DNA from: an uncultured Lachnospiraceae bacterium
Lineage (GTDB): Bacteria > Bacillota > Clostridia > Lachnospirales > Lachnospiraceae
Assembly: GCA_910587305.1 (NCBI GenBank)
Contig: CAJUKV010000019.1
Coordinates: 1 to 64,000 of the forward strand
DNA: 64,000 nt
Direction: 5' to 3'
Each line of letters starts with the position of its first letter. Position 1 is the stretch's first letter. The position numbers and the translations under genes are program-made. The notes under the pieces are model-generated. The model searched no databases and was not told the origin of the DNA. It saw only the letters and a program-made list of their open reading frames with translations. Below are positions 8,492 through 16,012 of this stretch, one piece after another.

Positions 8492-8898
8492 AAGGAAAGC
8501 TTTATGTATTTGGGAAAATAATATAAAAAATTGAATATTGTTTCCCTTTAGGCTGCGATTTGTCTTAACAGAAAATCAGTTACTTTTTTATTAGTATACA
8601 GAGCCTATTATAGAATGGCGAGAAAATAACGCCGAAGCTTTGGAAAGCCGAGATACAGCCTTTGCAGTCCGAATATGATAGTACCGTCAGAGAGCGGATT
8701 AAGACCGCCACAGAATTAGCATATGCGGAGGGAATCAGATATAACAAAAGAACCTTGAAAGGGAACTCCGGAACGCGAGCTGACAGTATAACAGGCAACA
8801 GAACAAAGCGAAACGGAGGAAATTTAATGTGAAAATGTTAATTGAAAGTCAGGGATGTAGGTTATATAATGGTAAAAAGAGAAATTTATAAAAAACCT
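8492..8898. other. Gap without intact gene, decayed sequence
   Basis: No open frame of note. Scattered coding-like stretches (for example RERIKTATELAYAEGIRYNK around 8690-8750 on the plus strand) are interrupted by stops and suggest an old degraded gene. No recognisable domain. Confidence 0.3.
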
Positions 8899-8998
8899 GA
8901 AAATCTCTTTAAAAAGCATAATTATCAGGATATTCTGATAATTACATGCAGAAATGCTTCTTGAAACCATTGATTTTAGTTGGTTTGGGGGAGATATC
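8899..8998 (+). promoter_or_regulatory. CRISPR leader 2
   Basis: Shares with leaders 1 and 3 the blocks ATATTCTGATAATTACATGC, TTGAAACCATTGATTTTAGT and a G-rich stretch directly before the first repeat at 8999. The block order and spacing are conserved. Confidence 0.75.
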
Positions 8999-9465
8999 GT
9001 AGAAATGAAAGAAGCCTGTTAAGGGCATTGACACTCTTTACGGAACCTTGCAAAAGCAAACATCTCATCTCGTAGAAATGAAAAAGCCTGTTTAGGGCAT
9101 TAACACAAATCTGTTTCATTAAAGTGAGTAACGAAGCCGTCAGATAGAAACGAAAAGAGCCCGTTTAGGGCATTGATACATCATACTATAAAAGCTAAAG
9201 TTCTCCTTTGGCCGTGTAGAAATGAAAAAAGCCCGTTTAGGGTATTGACACATTCTGATCGTTCGCACCGAACGAGATCATACAAGTAGAAATGAAAGAA
9301 GCCCGTTAAGGGCATTGACACGTCATTTCGCGTTTTACACGCGCTGAGATTAACCGGGTAGAAATGAAAGAAGTCCGTTTAAAGCATTACCCGCTTCTTC
9401 CCGCTAAGCTATATTCAGTTTTTCATACGTTGAATAAAAGAAAGCCCACTCAGCGCATTATACAC
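8999..9465 (+). CRISPR. CRISPR array 2: seven 35-37 bp repeats, six spacers
   Basis: Repeats start at 8999, 9072, 9144, 9216, 9286, 9358 and 9429. The typical unit starts GTAGAAATGAAA and ends GGGCATTGACAC with an internal hairpin GCCC-gttta-GGGC. Spacers are 37, 37, 36, 34, 36 and 35 bp and unlike each other. Repeats vary at several positions, and the last two (9358, 9429) are strongly degenerate, as expected at the leader-distal end of an old array. Leader is on the left. No adaptation genes are nearby, so new spacers are unlikely unless supplied in trans. Confidence 0.95.
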
Positions 9466-9477
9466 GAAGCAAGGTAT

Positions 9478-10116
9478 CTCATGGTCACCATCCAAAACTA
9501 CACTCTTGAACAAAAGGAAGACACCCCGTTTTTTTGTAAAAAACCAGGAGAAATCCCACCGCCCTTATTATGAGGGAAATTTCATACTGACTGGAAGGCG
9601 TAGGAGAATTCTGTATAAGCAGGATGGCTCCTGCATTTTTTGTGGTAAGAAGGTTCCGTTGCCGTGACTGTAAGAAAATCAGCCATGAATTACCAGATAT
9701 AGTAGTACCGTACAAGCATCACGAATCAGATATCATCGCTAGCGAACTGAGAGAGGATGTGCTGTTGGAGGCAGATTGCAGATGAATTTTGTGAGAGAAA
9801 TCTTATGAAGCTGATAGAAGAGGATTTTATAGACAGGAACAAAGCAAAGGTATTTAAAAAGGAGAATACCTGGTGGTGTCAGTGGAAACTTCTTATGAGC
9901 CGATTGTGCTGTATATCAGGCTGTTTAGACCAAAAAAATTTAACTTTTACACATATCAGAGACGGAATGCCACTAAAAAAGATTGTAAAATGTTGCCTGC
10001 TGGAAGCAATGGAATATCAAAAGCGCAGGGTTAGTGAAACCAGCCCGCTGAATATTTATCAGGAGATCAAGAGAAGCTTATATCAATTTGGGAAAGCCGG
10101 GGAAGATGTATATTAA
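9478..10116 (+). pseudogene. Frameshifted DUF6431-like mobile-element protein
   Basis: Three frames must be joined: about 9478-9575, then PYYEGNFILTGRRRRILYKQ, then RRFRCRDCKKISHELPDIVV followed by PYKHHESDIIASELREDVLL and a stop near 9783, then 9784-10116 (TWWCQWKLLMSRLCCISGCL and on). The CxxC zinc-binding pair followed by ISHELPDIVVPYK is the signature I associate with DUF6431 proteins, which often occur in many copies in Clostridia and look element-borne. The stop at 10116 is followed immediately by the remaining part of a CARF gene, so this copy probably inserted into that gene and both then decayed. Confidence 0.6.
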
Positions 10117-10535
10117 TTTTTAGGAGGAACCAAGGCCACGTCTGCTGCTGCGGCCATGGCCGGAGCTATGAGCGATGTACATTGGCATATGTGGGTTCTA
10201 ACGACTATCTTACTGATTCCCGGAAACCAAATCCGGGTTCCGAAATATTATTTTATATTGACAATCCTCTTGCCATATTTGGGGATTTTGAGATTGAGAG
10301 AGCATTGGCATTATTTGAACGGTATAACTATGCAGGCGCACAGGAAAGGTTAGGAGAGCTGAAAGAAAATATACCGGATCCTTCTATCAGGCAGCAGATG
10401 ATGAACTTTGTGTATTTATTGGCAAAGGTTTATGATGCATGGGATGCACTTGATTTTGGAGAAGCGTTTGGGTATATCAGGAAGCTGAACCACCATCCGA
10501 GCAGGAATCAGACAAGCGTGATTCATTCCTTCTAA
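10117..10535 (+). pseudogene. CARF-domain (Csm6/Csx1-like) gene remnant
   Basis: The first frame reads FLGGTKATSAAAAMAGAM, the D/x-x-x-GGTK-x-x-S-x-x-A-A motif of a CARF ligand-binding fold. After a frameshift near 10180 the protein continues AYVGSNDYLTDSRKPNPGSE, then NPLAIFGDFEIERALALFER and a helical region (AGAQERLGELKENIPDPS) to the stop at 10535. The order CARF motif, then NDY...KPNPGSE, then helical repeats is that of the TIGR02710-type CRISPR-associated CARF proteins, which sense cyclic oligoadenylate made by type III Cas10. The N-terminus is absent and the C-terminal nuclease part is missing or lost. It shows that a type III system was once here. Confidence 0.65.
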
Positions 10536-10560
10536 TGGACTGCTATGGGGCTTGGAAAAT

Positions 10561-10965
10561 TTAATCTGTGTTGAGAAATTCAGTCGGTGTCATAATCATT
10601 GGATTCTTCAAACCTGATTCCGGAAAATCTTTGTCACCAGTGAGCAGGATATTTGCCTTTGCCTCAATCACCGCTCTTAAAACGGGACGGTCATTTACAC
10701 CTCTGACCCGAGATTCCGACATATTTTCATCTGTTGGGATGGGTACTAATTCCGGTGTCAGTAAGGCTATTGAAAGAAACTTATCTAATGCCGCCAGACG
10801 TTTCGAAAATTTTTTGTTGAATATCCGTTTCATTTCATCAACGTTCTGCTCACAGATCAATCCGTGGTTAGGATAAGAGGCGGCTTTTACATAAGCCTGA
10901 TAAGGAACGCCGTTTGCATTCAATGCCGCAGATATGAGGACATTTGTATCAATTAGAACCCTCAT
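10561..10965 (-). CDS. PIN-domain toxin of an AbrB/PIN toxin-antitoxin pair
   Basis: 134 aa, the family length. N-terminal MRVLIDTNVLISA carries the first catalytic Asp, NVDEMKRIF the second acidic position, and LLTGDKDF the third Asp cluster of a PIN ribonuclease. It matches the 'putative toxin-antitoxin system toxin component, PIN family'. The ATG overlaps the last four bases of the antitoxin gene, so the two are translationally coupled, antitoxin first. Target RNA is unknown. Confidence 0.85.
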   Translation of the reverse strand: MRVLIDTNVLISAALNANGVPYQAYVKAASYPNHGLICEQNVDEMKRIFNKKFSKRLAALDKFLSIALLTPELVPIPTDENMSESRVRGVNDRPVLRAVIEAKANILLTGDKDFPESGLKNPMIMTPTEFLNTD

Positions 10966-11237
10966 GCGTTTTCGTCCTCATTTCTGAATTCTTTTACAAG
11001 CGCCATAACATCATCGTCAGATGTAAGTCCGGATTGTTCCGCTTCGCCTACCATTTCCTCCTGAAGCATTTGCATGGCATAGACAGCCGAATTAACGATA
11101 CGGACGGTGCTACCTTCCACAATAAAAGAAATACGGTCTCCGCTTGCCACGCCAAGCACTTTACGGACATCTATTGGGATTGTGACCTGCCCTTTGGCCA
11201 TGACCTTTGCGGTGTCAACAAAAGCGTTTACTAACAT
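10962..11237 (-). CDS. AbrB/MazE-fold antitoxin
   Basis: 91 aa. The N-terminal 50 residues are a SpoVT-AbrB swapped-hairpin DNA-binding domain (KGQVTIPIDVRKVLGVASGD), and the C-terminal 35 residues (MLQEEMVGEAEQSGLTSDDD and on) are an acidic tail likely to bind the PIN toxin. A strong AGGAGGTAAAAG precedes the ATG. It is the first gene of the two-gene operon and probably represses the promoter at 11284-11312 through the palindrome between promoter and gene. Confidence 0.85.
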   Translation of the reverse strand: MLVNAFVDTAKVMAKGQVTIPIDVRKVLGVASGDRISFIVEGSTVRIVNSAVYAMQMLQEEMVGEAEQSGLTSDDDVMALVKEFRNEDENA

Positions 11238-11261
11238 ATCTTTTACCTCCTGAAATAGGGA

Positions 11262-11312
11262 AAGTAGGGATTCCCTTACTTATATTATATGCGACTGCCA
11301 AAGAAAAATCAA
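11262..11312 (-). promoter_or_regulatory. Promoter and operator of the AbrB/PIN module
   Basis: On the minus strand TTGATT (11307-11312), 17 bp, TATAAT (11284-11289). Just downstream is a near-perfect palindrome, AAGTAAGGGAA/TCCCTACTT (11262-11281), placed where an autorepressor would bind. Confidence 0.65.
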
Positions 11313-11430
11313 ATGAATTTCATGGAATGCTTGTGCCAACTAACACTTGACACAAACTATGATTAAGTTTGAGTTGAAAATGGAAAGGGACAGGAATATA
11401 ATAATATCAACAGCTAAATTTTGAAAAGAC

Positions 11431-11532
11431 AAAAAAATGGGTTGTAAAAAGAAATTGTTAGAATATTTTGATAATTATATGCAAAAATTGAGCTTGAAGC
11501 CATTGATTTTAGTAGGGTTGCAGAGAGATAGT
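11431..11532 (+). promoter_or_regulatory. CRISPR leader 3
   Basis: Closest match is leader 1: AAAATGG..TTG, AGAATAT, TGATAATTA..ATG, AAAAATTGAGC, ATTGATTTTAGTAGGG, GAGAGATA, then GT of the first repeat at 11533. Similarity extends about 100 bp and stops upstream, marking the leader border. Confidence 0.75.
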
Positions 11533-11715
11533 GTAGAAATGAAAAGAGCCCGTTTAGGGCATTGACACACTACGGCTCTCATGCCACCGGCCACAGCATT
11601 CATAAGTAGAAATGAAAAGAGCCTATTTAGGGCATTGAAACAGCCATATATTGTTCGTGATGAAGTAGGCTTGGGTTTCGTAGAAATGAGAAGAGCCCGT
11701 TTAGGGCATTAAGAT
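11533..11715 (+). CRISPR. CRISPR array 3: three 36-bp repeats, two spacers
   Basis: Repeats at 11533-11568, 11606-11641 and 11680-11715. The first is the most canonical (GTAGAAATGAAAAGAGCCCG then TTTAGGGCATTGACAC). The third degenerates in its last six bases, marking the leader-distal end. Spacers are 37 and 38 bp. Same orientation as arrays 1 and 2; the AbrB/PIN module and other sequence lie between them. Confidence 0.95.
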
Positions 11716-12128
11716 ATGCTTATTTTAGTTACATACCCTGTGGGTAAGTCACGTTATTATCCATATTTCACTCCCTAGAGGTTTTTACGAAACACAAGGA
11801 ACAATGTGAGAAATTGTAAACAAAACAGGGTACATTGTAGAACACGGAGAGCATGATATTCTTGACAGTATACGAATGCAGGCATAAAGAAAGCACCTAT
11901 CTTTCGAAGGGTGCTTTTGTGTTGTACTATTTCGCTCACTTGCCATTATTTGGCATAGCAAGAATTTCCCAGGAGTTATGATAAACGGTTCCTTTGGAGA
12001 AGTGTTGGATATTTCAGGCTACAAGGTAAGCTTTATCATAACATTTTTTAAGAACGATTTCGTAGAAAGGAATATCTGTTCTGTCCGGATGAGCTATCCC
12101 GAAGGGGAAGGGTTCAACCGATATATTT
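11716..12128. other. Gap with a terminator-like hairpin
   Basis: No convincing gene. A hairpin at about 11889-11918 (AAAGCACC / GGGTGCTTT, then TGTG) could end transcription. The remaining sequence is AT-rich and unremarkable. Confidence 0.4.
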
Positions 12129-12389
12129 TCATTTTTTATCTTTCTTTTGATGGAATTTAAATTTTTTCCAAAAATTTTTATTTCGTTCCTCTTCTTCCAG
12201 GTCAAAAATTTTTAAATCACTTAAAGACAGAAGTATATCAATAAAAGGCTTGTTTGGCATGGTGGCAGCCGTCATTTGGAATATATTTTGCAATGGCACA
12301 TCAATTTTTTTACATCTTTCCTCTAGTTGCTCTATTCTTTTTTCCAGTTCTATATCTTGTACTAATAAGGTTATTTGTATAGCTTTCAT
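12129..12389 (-). CDS. Small charged helical protein, unknown
   Basis: 86 aa. Strongly helical and charged (LEKRIEQLEERCKKIDVPLQ near 15-35), with a basic C-terminus (NFWKKFKFHQKKDKK). No membrane segment. It is transcribed divergently from a Cro/C1-type regulator across a 128-bp AT-rich gap with inverted repeats, so the two probably form a regulated pair. I do not recognise the family; an antitoxin-like or phage-derived accessory protein is possible. Confidence 0.55.
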   Translation of the reverse strand: MKAIQITLLVQDIELEKRIEQLEERCKKIDVPLQNIFQMTAATMPNKPFIDILLSLSDLKIFDLEEEERNKNFWKKFKFHQKKDKK

Positions 12390-12517
12390 ATTATATCCTA
12401 CCTCATATCTATATATATAGTATTTTATTATACAGTATACATAATTTTACTGTCTATATATAAAGTATTTAATTTCCTAATACTTGTTTATACTGTTTAT
12501 AATAAGAGAGGTGCAAA
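12390..12517. promoter_or_regulatory. Divergent AT-rich control region
   Basis: Between the 86-aa gene and the HTH gene. It contains repeated TATATATA tracts and inverted motifs around ATACAGTATAC and TACTGTCTATATA, a typical setting for divergent promoters with Cro-like operators. Exact promoter boxes could not be fixed. Confidence 0.4.
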
Positions 12518-12727
12518 ATGAAGTATTTACACATACGCATAGTAGAATTGCTGGAAGAAAAGAAAATCAGTAAAACAAGGATATGTAAAGATTTGGATTT
12601 GCAAAGAGGAAATTTTAACAGGTATTGTAGGGATGAATTTCAAAGAGTAGATGCGAATCTAATTGTAAGGTTATGTGAATATCTGGATTGCAAAATTGAA
12701 GATTTATTGGAAATAAGAGAGAAGTAA
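12518..12727 (+). CDS. Cro/C1-type HTH regulator
   Basis: 69 aa, almost entirely an HTH_3/Cro-like domain: IVELLEEKKISKTRICKDLD, recognition region LQRGNFNRYCRDEF, and the closing helix LIVRLCEYLDCKIEDLLEI. AGAGAGGTG lies six bases before the ATG. Probably a repressor of its own divergent promoter region. It ends at a strong hairpin. Confidence 0.75.
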   Translation: MKYLHIRIVELLEEKKISKTRICKDLDLQRGNFNRYCRDEFQRVDANLIVRLCEYLDCKIEDLLEIREK

Positions 12728-12732
12728 AAGCG

Positions 12733-12782
12733 GCTCCTTTTTGGTAAGAATCAAGACTATAAAATTGTTACCAAAAAGGAGC
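12733..12782 (+). terminator. Long-stem hairpin after the HTH gene
   Basis: Fifteen-base perfect stem GCTCCTTTTTGGTAA / TTACCAAAAAGGAGC around a 20-base loop, followed by ATATTTAT. Likely transcription terminator. Confidence 0.6.
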
Positions 12783-12833
12783 ATATTTATACCAATACCA
12801 AATCCATAAAAGCCAGTATCGTCCCTTCCCGTG

Positions 12834-12867
12834 TGATATCCGCTTCAGGGGGACGAAATCTCGAAAG
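12834..12867 (+). repeat. Tail fragment of the family C-associated repeat
   Basis: GATATCCGCTTCAGGGGG and CGAAATCTCGAAAG match 13796-13831, the sequence attached to family C copy 1. The two copies flank the hicAB genes as direct repeats about 960 bp apart. Confidence 0.55.
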
Positions 12868-12970
12868 GAATTATCAAAGAGTATCATCAAATAGATGCAT
12901 TATCTTGTGTTGGAGGATAAACAAGAGGAGGGGGCTTTGACTTTTGTGGATGTTTTTAAGAATAAAGTTG

Positions 12971-12999
12971 TTGCCAATACGCATAATGCGCATTATACT
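12971..12999 (+). promoter_or_regulatory. hicAB promoter with palindromic operator
   Basis: TTGCCA (12971-12976), 17 bp, TATACT (12994-12999). The perfect palindrome ATAATGCGCATTAT (12983-12996) overlaps the spacer and -10 box, an ideal site for autorepression by HicB or HicAB. Confidence 0.6.
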
Positions 13000-13053
13000 A
13001 TAATCAATTCAATGGAAAAGGAGAGATGCCATGAATGAATAAGGAGATATTGA

Positions 13054-13233
13054 ATGAGATTTAGAGAAATTGAGAGTATAATATTAAAAAATGGATGGTA
13101 TCAAGTAAAGCAAAAAGGTTCGCACCATCAATACAGACACCCAACTAAGTCTGGAAAGGTCACAATTCCGGAACACGGAGGGGATTTGAATCCTGATACG
13201 GTGAAATCAATCATGAAACAAGCGGGGGTTTAA
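13054..13233 (+). CDS. hicA: HicA-family mRNA interferase toxin
   Basis: 59 aa, the usual HicA size. The dsRBD-like fold is recognisable: MRFREIESIILKNGWYQVKQ, then KGSHHQYRHP with the catalytic His (about residue 24), then KVTIPEHGGDLNPDTVKSIM and KQAGV. HicA cleaves mRNA. AAGGAG lies nine bases before the ATG. The toxin precedes the antitoxin hicB by 38 bp, the standard hicAB order. Complete, with the catalytic His present. Confidence 0.92.
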   Translation: MRFREIESIILKNGWYQVKQKGSHHQYRHPTKSGKVTIPEHGGDLNPDTVKSIMKQAGV

Positions 13234-13271
13234 GCTCCACTTGCTGATTTATATAAATGGAGGTGAATATA

Positions 13272-13673
13272 TTGAAATTAATTTATCCGGCTATATTTAA
13301 GCCTTTTACGGATCAAAGTGGTGGATATGTGGTAGAATTTCCGGATTTGCCCGGTTGTGTAACAGAGGGAAAAAACTTAGAGCAGGCTATTGAAATGGGG
13401 ATTGATGCCGCCAGTGGTTGGATATTAGGAGAACTTGAAGATGGGGAGAAAATCCCACCTGCTTCTGATTATTCTGAAATAACTGCTGAAAGTGGGTGTA
13501 TGATAAATATGTTATTATTAGATATGGATGCTTATGAAGAAAAATATGGTGAAAAAGCCGTAAGGAAAAATCTTACAATTCCTGCATGGCTGAATACTTT
13601 TGCCGAAAAAAATAATATCAATTTTTCTAAACTTTTACAAGACGCCTTATTGTCAATGGCACAGGCAAAATAA
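13272..13673 (+). CDS. hicB: HicB-family antitoxin
   Basis: 133 aa from TTG 13272. GGAGGTG at 13259-13265 fits this start, whereas the ATG at 13257 overlaps the ribosome binding site. The N-terminal half is the HicB RNase H-like fold (LIYPAIFKPF, GGYVVEFPDLPGCVTEGKNL, EAIEMGIDAA-like helix). The C-terminus is a ribbon-helix-helix or HTH-like DNA-binding segment (VRKNLTIPAWLNTFAEKNNI). It neutralises HicA and should repress the palindromic operator upstream of hicA. Confidence 0.9.
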   Translation: MKLIYPAIFKPFTDQSGGYVVEFPDLPGCVTEGKNLEQAIEMGIDAASGWILGELEDGEKIPPASDYSEITAESGCMINMLLLDMDAYEEKYGEKAVRKNLTIPAWLNTFAEKNNINFSKLLQDALLSMAQAK

Positions 13674-13679
13674 ATAAAG

Positions 13680-13708
13680 GGAGCTGCCGCAGGGCAGCTC
13701 CTTCTTCT
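13680..13708 (+). terminator. hicAB terminator
   Basis: Stem GGAGCTGCC / GGCAGCTCC with loop GCAG, followed by TTCTTCT, seven bases after the hicB stop. Confidence 0.75.
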
Positions 13709-13795
13709 GTGTACAGGTCCATGCAGGCGAAATATGCCACTAAAGTGGCGCACAGGCCGCACGGCGAGTTAGGAGAAAATCTTCCCTGCTCAATT
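13709..13795 (+). repeat. Family C repeat, copy 1
   Basis: Shares ACAGGTCC, GAAATATGCCACT, AAGTGGCGCACAGGCCGCAC, GGCGAG and the AGGAGAAAATCTTCCCTGCT hairpin half with copies at 16770, 47430, 47514, 50740 and 56051. Confidence 0.8.
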
Positions 13796-13848
13796 GATAT
13801 CCGTATCAGGGGGCGAAATCTCGAAAGTGATTTTGCGCCGTCTGACGG

Positions 13849-15048
13849 TCAGGATGCAGCCGAATGTGAATCGGGCTTTGTTTTGGTAAGCGGCAGAAAA
13901 ATTAACAGCAGCACCGGGAAAACAACGGCGGCCAATATACCGTATTTTAAATTATCATTCAAAAGACCCGAAGCAATGCCGACTGTGGTGGGGCCTAAAG
14001 AGCAGCCAATGTCCCCGCCTAGGGCAAGCAGGGCGAACAAGAGAGTTCCGCCGCCCTTTAGCTTTGCCGCTGAGATGCTAAAGGTACCCGGCCAGAGGAT
14101 TCCCACGGAAAGCCCGCAGAGTCCGCATCCAATCAGTCCAAGCACGGGGGAAGGAGACAGGGAAATCAAAAGGTAGCTGAACAGGCACAAAAGCCCGCTG
14201 CAGTACATAAATTTATGCAGATCTATTTTCTCCCCATACTTTCCATAAATGGCTCTTGCGCTTCCCATCAGGATGGCGAAGAACATAGGGCCTGCCAAAT
14301 CGCCGACGGTTTTGCTTACGCGAAGTCCTTTTTCCGCAAAGGTGGAGGCCCACTGGCTGACCGCCTGTTCGCAGGCGCCTGCGCAAATCATCAGGATAAG
14401 CAAAATCCAGAACAGCCTGTTTACCATAAGTTCCTTAAAGGTCATTCCCTTTTCTCCCTCAGATAATAAAGGCGCAATGGGAACCTTTGCAAATAAGAGA
14501 ATATTCAGTATGGGGACAATGGCCCAGAGGGCCGCCAATATTTTCCAGCTCTGTATGCCAATGAGGGTGAAAAATAAGGTGGAAAGAAGAACCACACCCA
14601 CATGGCCCCAGCAATAGAAGGAGTGGAGCAGGCTCATGGCCGTCTCCTTATTGTCCGTGGGACACGCCTCCACGATGGGGCTGATTAAGACCTCAATCAG
14701 GCCGCCGCCAATAGCATAAATAACCACGGACGCCATCAGTCCCACAAAAGGGGTGGGCATAAGCTCCGGCAAAAAGGTCAGGCCAATCAGGCCGGCGGCT
14801 GCGGTGATATGCGCAATCAAAATAGATGCCCGATAACCGATTTTGTCAATAAAGGCGGGAGAAATCAGGTCGATAAACAGCTGTAATCCAAAATTAAAAG
14901 TTACGAGAAACGTAATTTTGGACAGGGGTATACCGTAGGACGATTGAAAAGTGAGAAAAAGTAACGGGACAAAGTTGTTGATAATTGCCTGTACGATATA
15001 CCCGATAAAGCAGGAATAAATGGTATGTTTGTAAGTAAAGGTTTTCAT
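13849..15048 (-). CDS. MFS transporter
   Basis: 399 aa, about twelve membrane helices. Start set at the Met of MKTFTYKHTIYSCF; a GGAGG lies 13 bases upstream and the longer reading (to 15192) adds a non-hydrophobic N-terminus. Segments such as LFIDLISPAFIDKIGYRASI (the loop 2-3 signature region) and GGGLIEVLISPIVEACP are typical of fucose/sugar-permease-like MFS proteins of Firmicutes. It is transcribed toward hicB (convergent), with family C between. Substrate cannot be told. Confidence 0.75.
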   Translation of the reverse strand: MKTFTYKHTIYSCFIGYIVQAIINNFVPLLFLTFQSSYGIPLSKITFLVTFNFGLQLFIDLISPAFIDKIGYRASILIAHITAAAGLIGLTFLPELMPTPFVGLMASVVIYAIGGGLIEVLISPIVEACPTDNKETAMSLLHSFYCWGHVGVVLLSTLFFTLIGIQSWKILAALWAIVPILNILLFAKVPIAPLLSEGEKGMTFKELMVNRLFWILLILMICAGACEQAVSQWASTFAEKGLRVSKTVGDLAGPMFFAILMGSARAIYGKYGEKIDLHKFMYCSGLLCLFSYLLISLSPSPVLGLIGCGLCGLSVGILWPGTFSISAAKLKGGGTLLFALLALGGDIGCSLGPTTVGIASGLLNDNLKYGILAAVVFPVLLLIFLPLTKTKPDSHSAAS

Positions 15049-15282
15049 TTGTGACAGGAAGCCTCCATTCTTGTGATAGAGCGGTCCCTGAAATCCGAGT
15101 GTAAAAGAGTTTCCGGGAGCGCTCGCAATGATCTGTTTAGCCGGTTGTTGGTGGTAACAGCGAAATATTTGAATAAACTGCTGTAGCCGCATTTCCCATT
15201 ATAATAAAAATGCATTTCTTTTTCAAAGGTTAAATGGATAACCTGCAAAAAAATGTTTTTGATGTTTTTGAGTGGAATTTGA

Positions 15283-15311
15283 TTGACATTCTATTTCCGT
15301 TGCAATACTAT
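15283..15311 (+). promoter_or_regulatory. Promoter of the candidate RNA antitoxin
   Basis: TTGACA (15283-15288), 17 bp, TACTAT (15306-15311). It precedes the repeat/terminator region and the toxin gene. Confidence 0.65.
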
Positions 15312-15317
15312 AATAGT

Positions 15318-15485
15318 AGAAATGAGAATTTCTATTAGAGGCGTTTGTCAGAGGAGCCTGTCTGATAGCGGAATATTTTTTGTTATCTATAATAAAAACT
15401 GAAGAAATTGTGAGGGGTTCGTCAGATGCACCTGTCTAAAAAAAGCTGAAGAAATTATTGGGAACTGAGAGGTTCCCATTTTTAC
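15318..15485 (+). ncRNA. Candidate type III antitoxin RNA (ToxI-like)
   Basis: Between a good promoter and the toxin start lie two imperfect tandem units. Unit 1 (about 15339-15412) and unit 2 (about 15413-15462) share AGG-GTT-GTCAGA, CCTGTCT and CTGAAGAAATT; unit 1 has an extra AT-rich stretch. The second unit ends in a hairpin GGGAAC-tgagag-GTTCCC (15460-15477) with ATTTTTA. Promoter, short repeats, leaky terminator, toxin is the exact plan of type III systems (ToxIN, CptIN, TenpIN), where the toxin cuts the repeat RNA into inhibitory pseudoknots. The RNA fold itself was not computed. Confidence 0.6.
15460..15484 (+). terminator. Attenuating terminator between RNA antitoxin and toxin
   Basis: Six-base perfect stem GGGAAC/GTTCCC with a T-run, 15 bp before the toxin start. 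In type III systems this hairpin keeps antitoxin RNA in excess over toxin mRNA. Confidence 0.65.
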
Positions 15486-15498
15486 ATTAAGGAGAATT

Positions 15499-15981
15499 AT
15501 GAAACAGATACTTTGTTACATAAAGAAAGACTATTTTGAGAAACATGTTGACTTTATAAAGTTATTAGATGTTGGAAATTCCGGTAAACAGTCGAAAAGA
15601 ACTCATTTGTGTGTCAAAATTGAATTAGACGAAAATATTTTTTATATACCTCTACGAAACAACTTGGGAGCAGATATTAGAAAATTTGGAAGAATAGGAC
15701 ATTCCGTTCCATCTGAAAAAAGAAAAAAAGCCGGATTGGATTATCGTTATGTATTGATTGTGAATAATCCGATTTATATCGAAATTCAGACAGAAAGAAA
15801 AATCCCATCTTCACAATTTAAATGTATTCAAAGGGATTATGAGTTGATTAAATCAGAATTTGAGGTTTATTTAAGGGGTTATAAAAGGGCGGCCAAGAAA
15901 AGAAGAATAGAAAAAGAACCTCTGTACAGGGAATCAAGCCTGATAAATTTTCATACGGAATTAGGTATATTCCATTATTAA
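15499..15981 (+). CDS. ToxN/AbiQ-superfamily endoribonuclease toxin (type III TA)
   Basis: 160 aa, right for the family. Features as in ToxN/TenpN: N-terminal YIKKDYFEKHVDFIKLLD, the strand-turn KIELDENIFYIPLRNNLG, then GLDYRYVLIVNNPIYIEIQ, and the helical end FKCIQRDYELIKSEFEVYLR. The PLRNN and GLDYR..LIVN blocks point to the TenpN-like subgroup, recalled from memory. These toxins are sequence-specific RNases, often phage-abortive. AAGGAG lies seven bases before the ATG. The upstream repeats and terminator supply the antitoxin RNA. A strong terminator follows. Confidence 0.7.
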   Translation: MKQILCYIKKDYFEKHVDFIKLLDVGNSGKQSKRTHLCVKIELDENIFYIPLRNNLGADIRKFGRIGHSVPSEKRKKAGLDYRYVLIVNNPIYIEIQTERKIPSSQFKCIQRDYELIKSEFEVYLRGYKRAAKKRRIEKEPLYRESSLINFHTELGIFHY

Positions 15982-16012
15982 ATCATATTTTTTATATATT
16001 AAACTATCTTTT

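Noticed and set aside
10568..11234. Plus-strand frames opposite the AbrB/PIN pair
   Set aside because: Mirror frames of two clear family members with proper overlap and ribosome binding site.
11978..12205. Two short overlapping frames on opposite strands
   Set aside because: Neither has a start signal; the plus frame runs antisense into the 86-aa gene.
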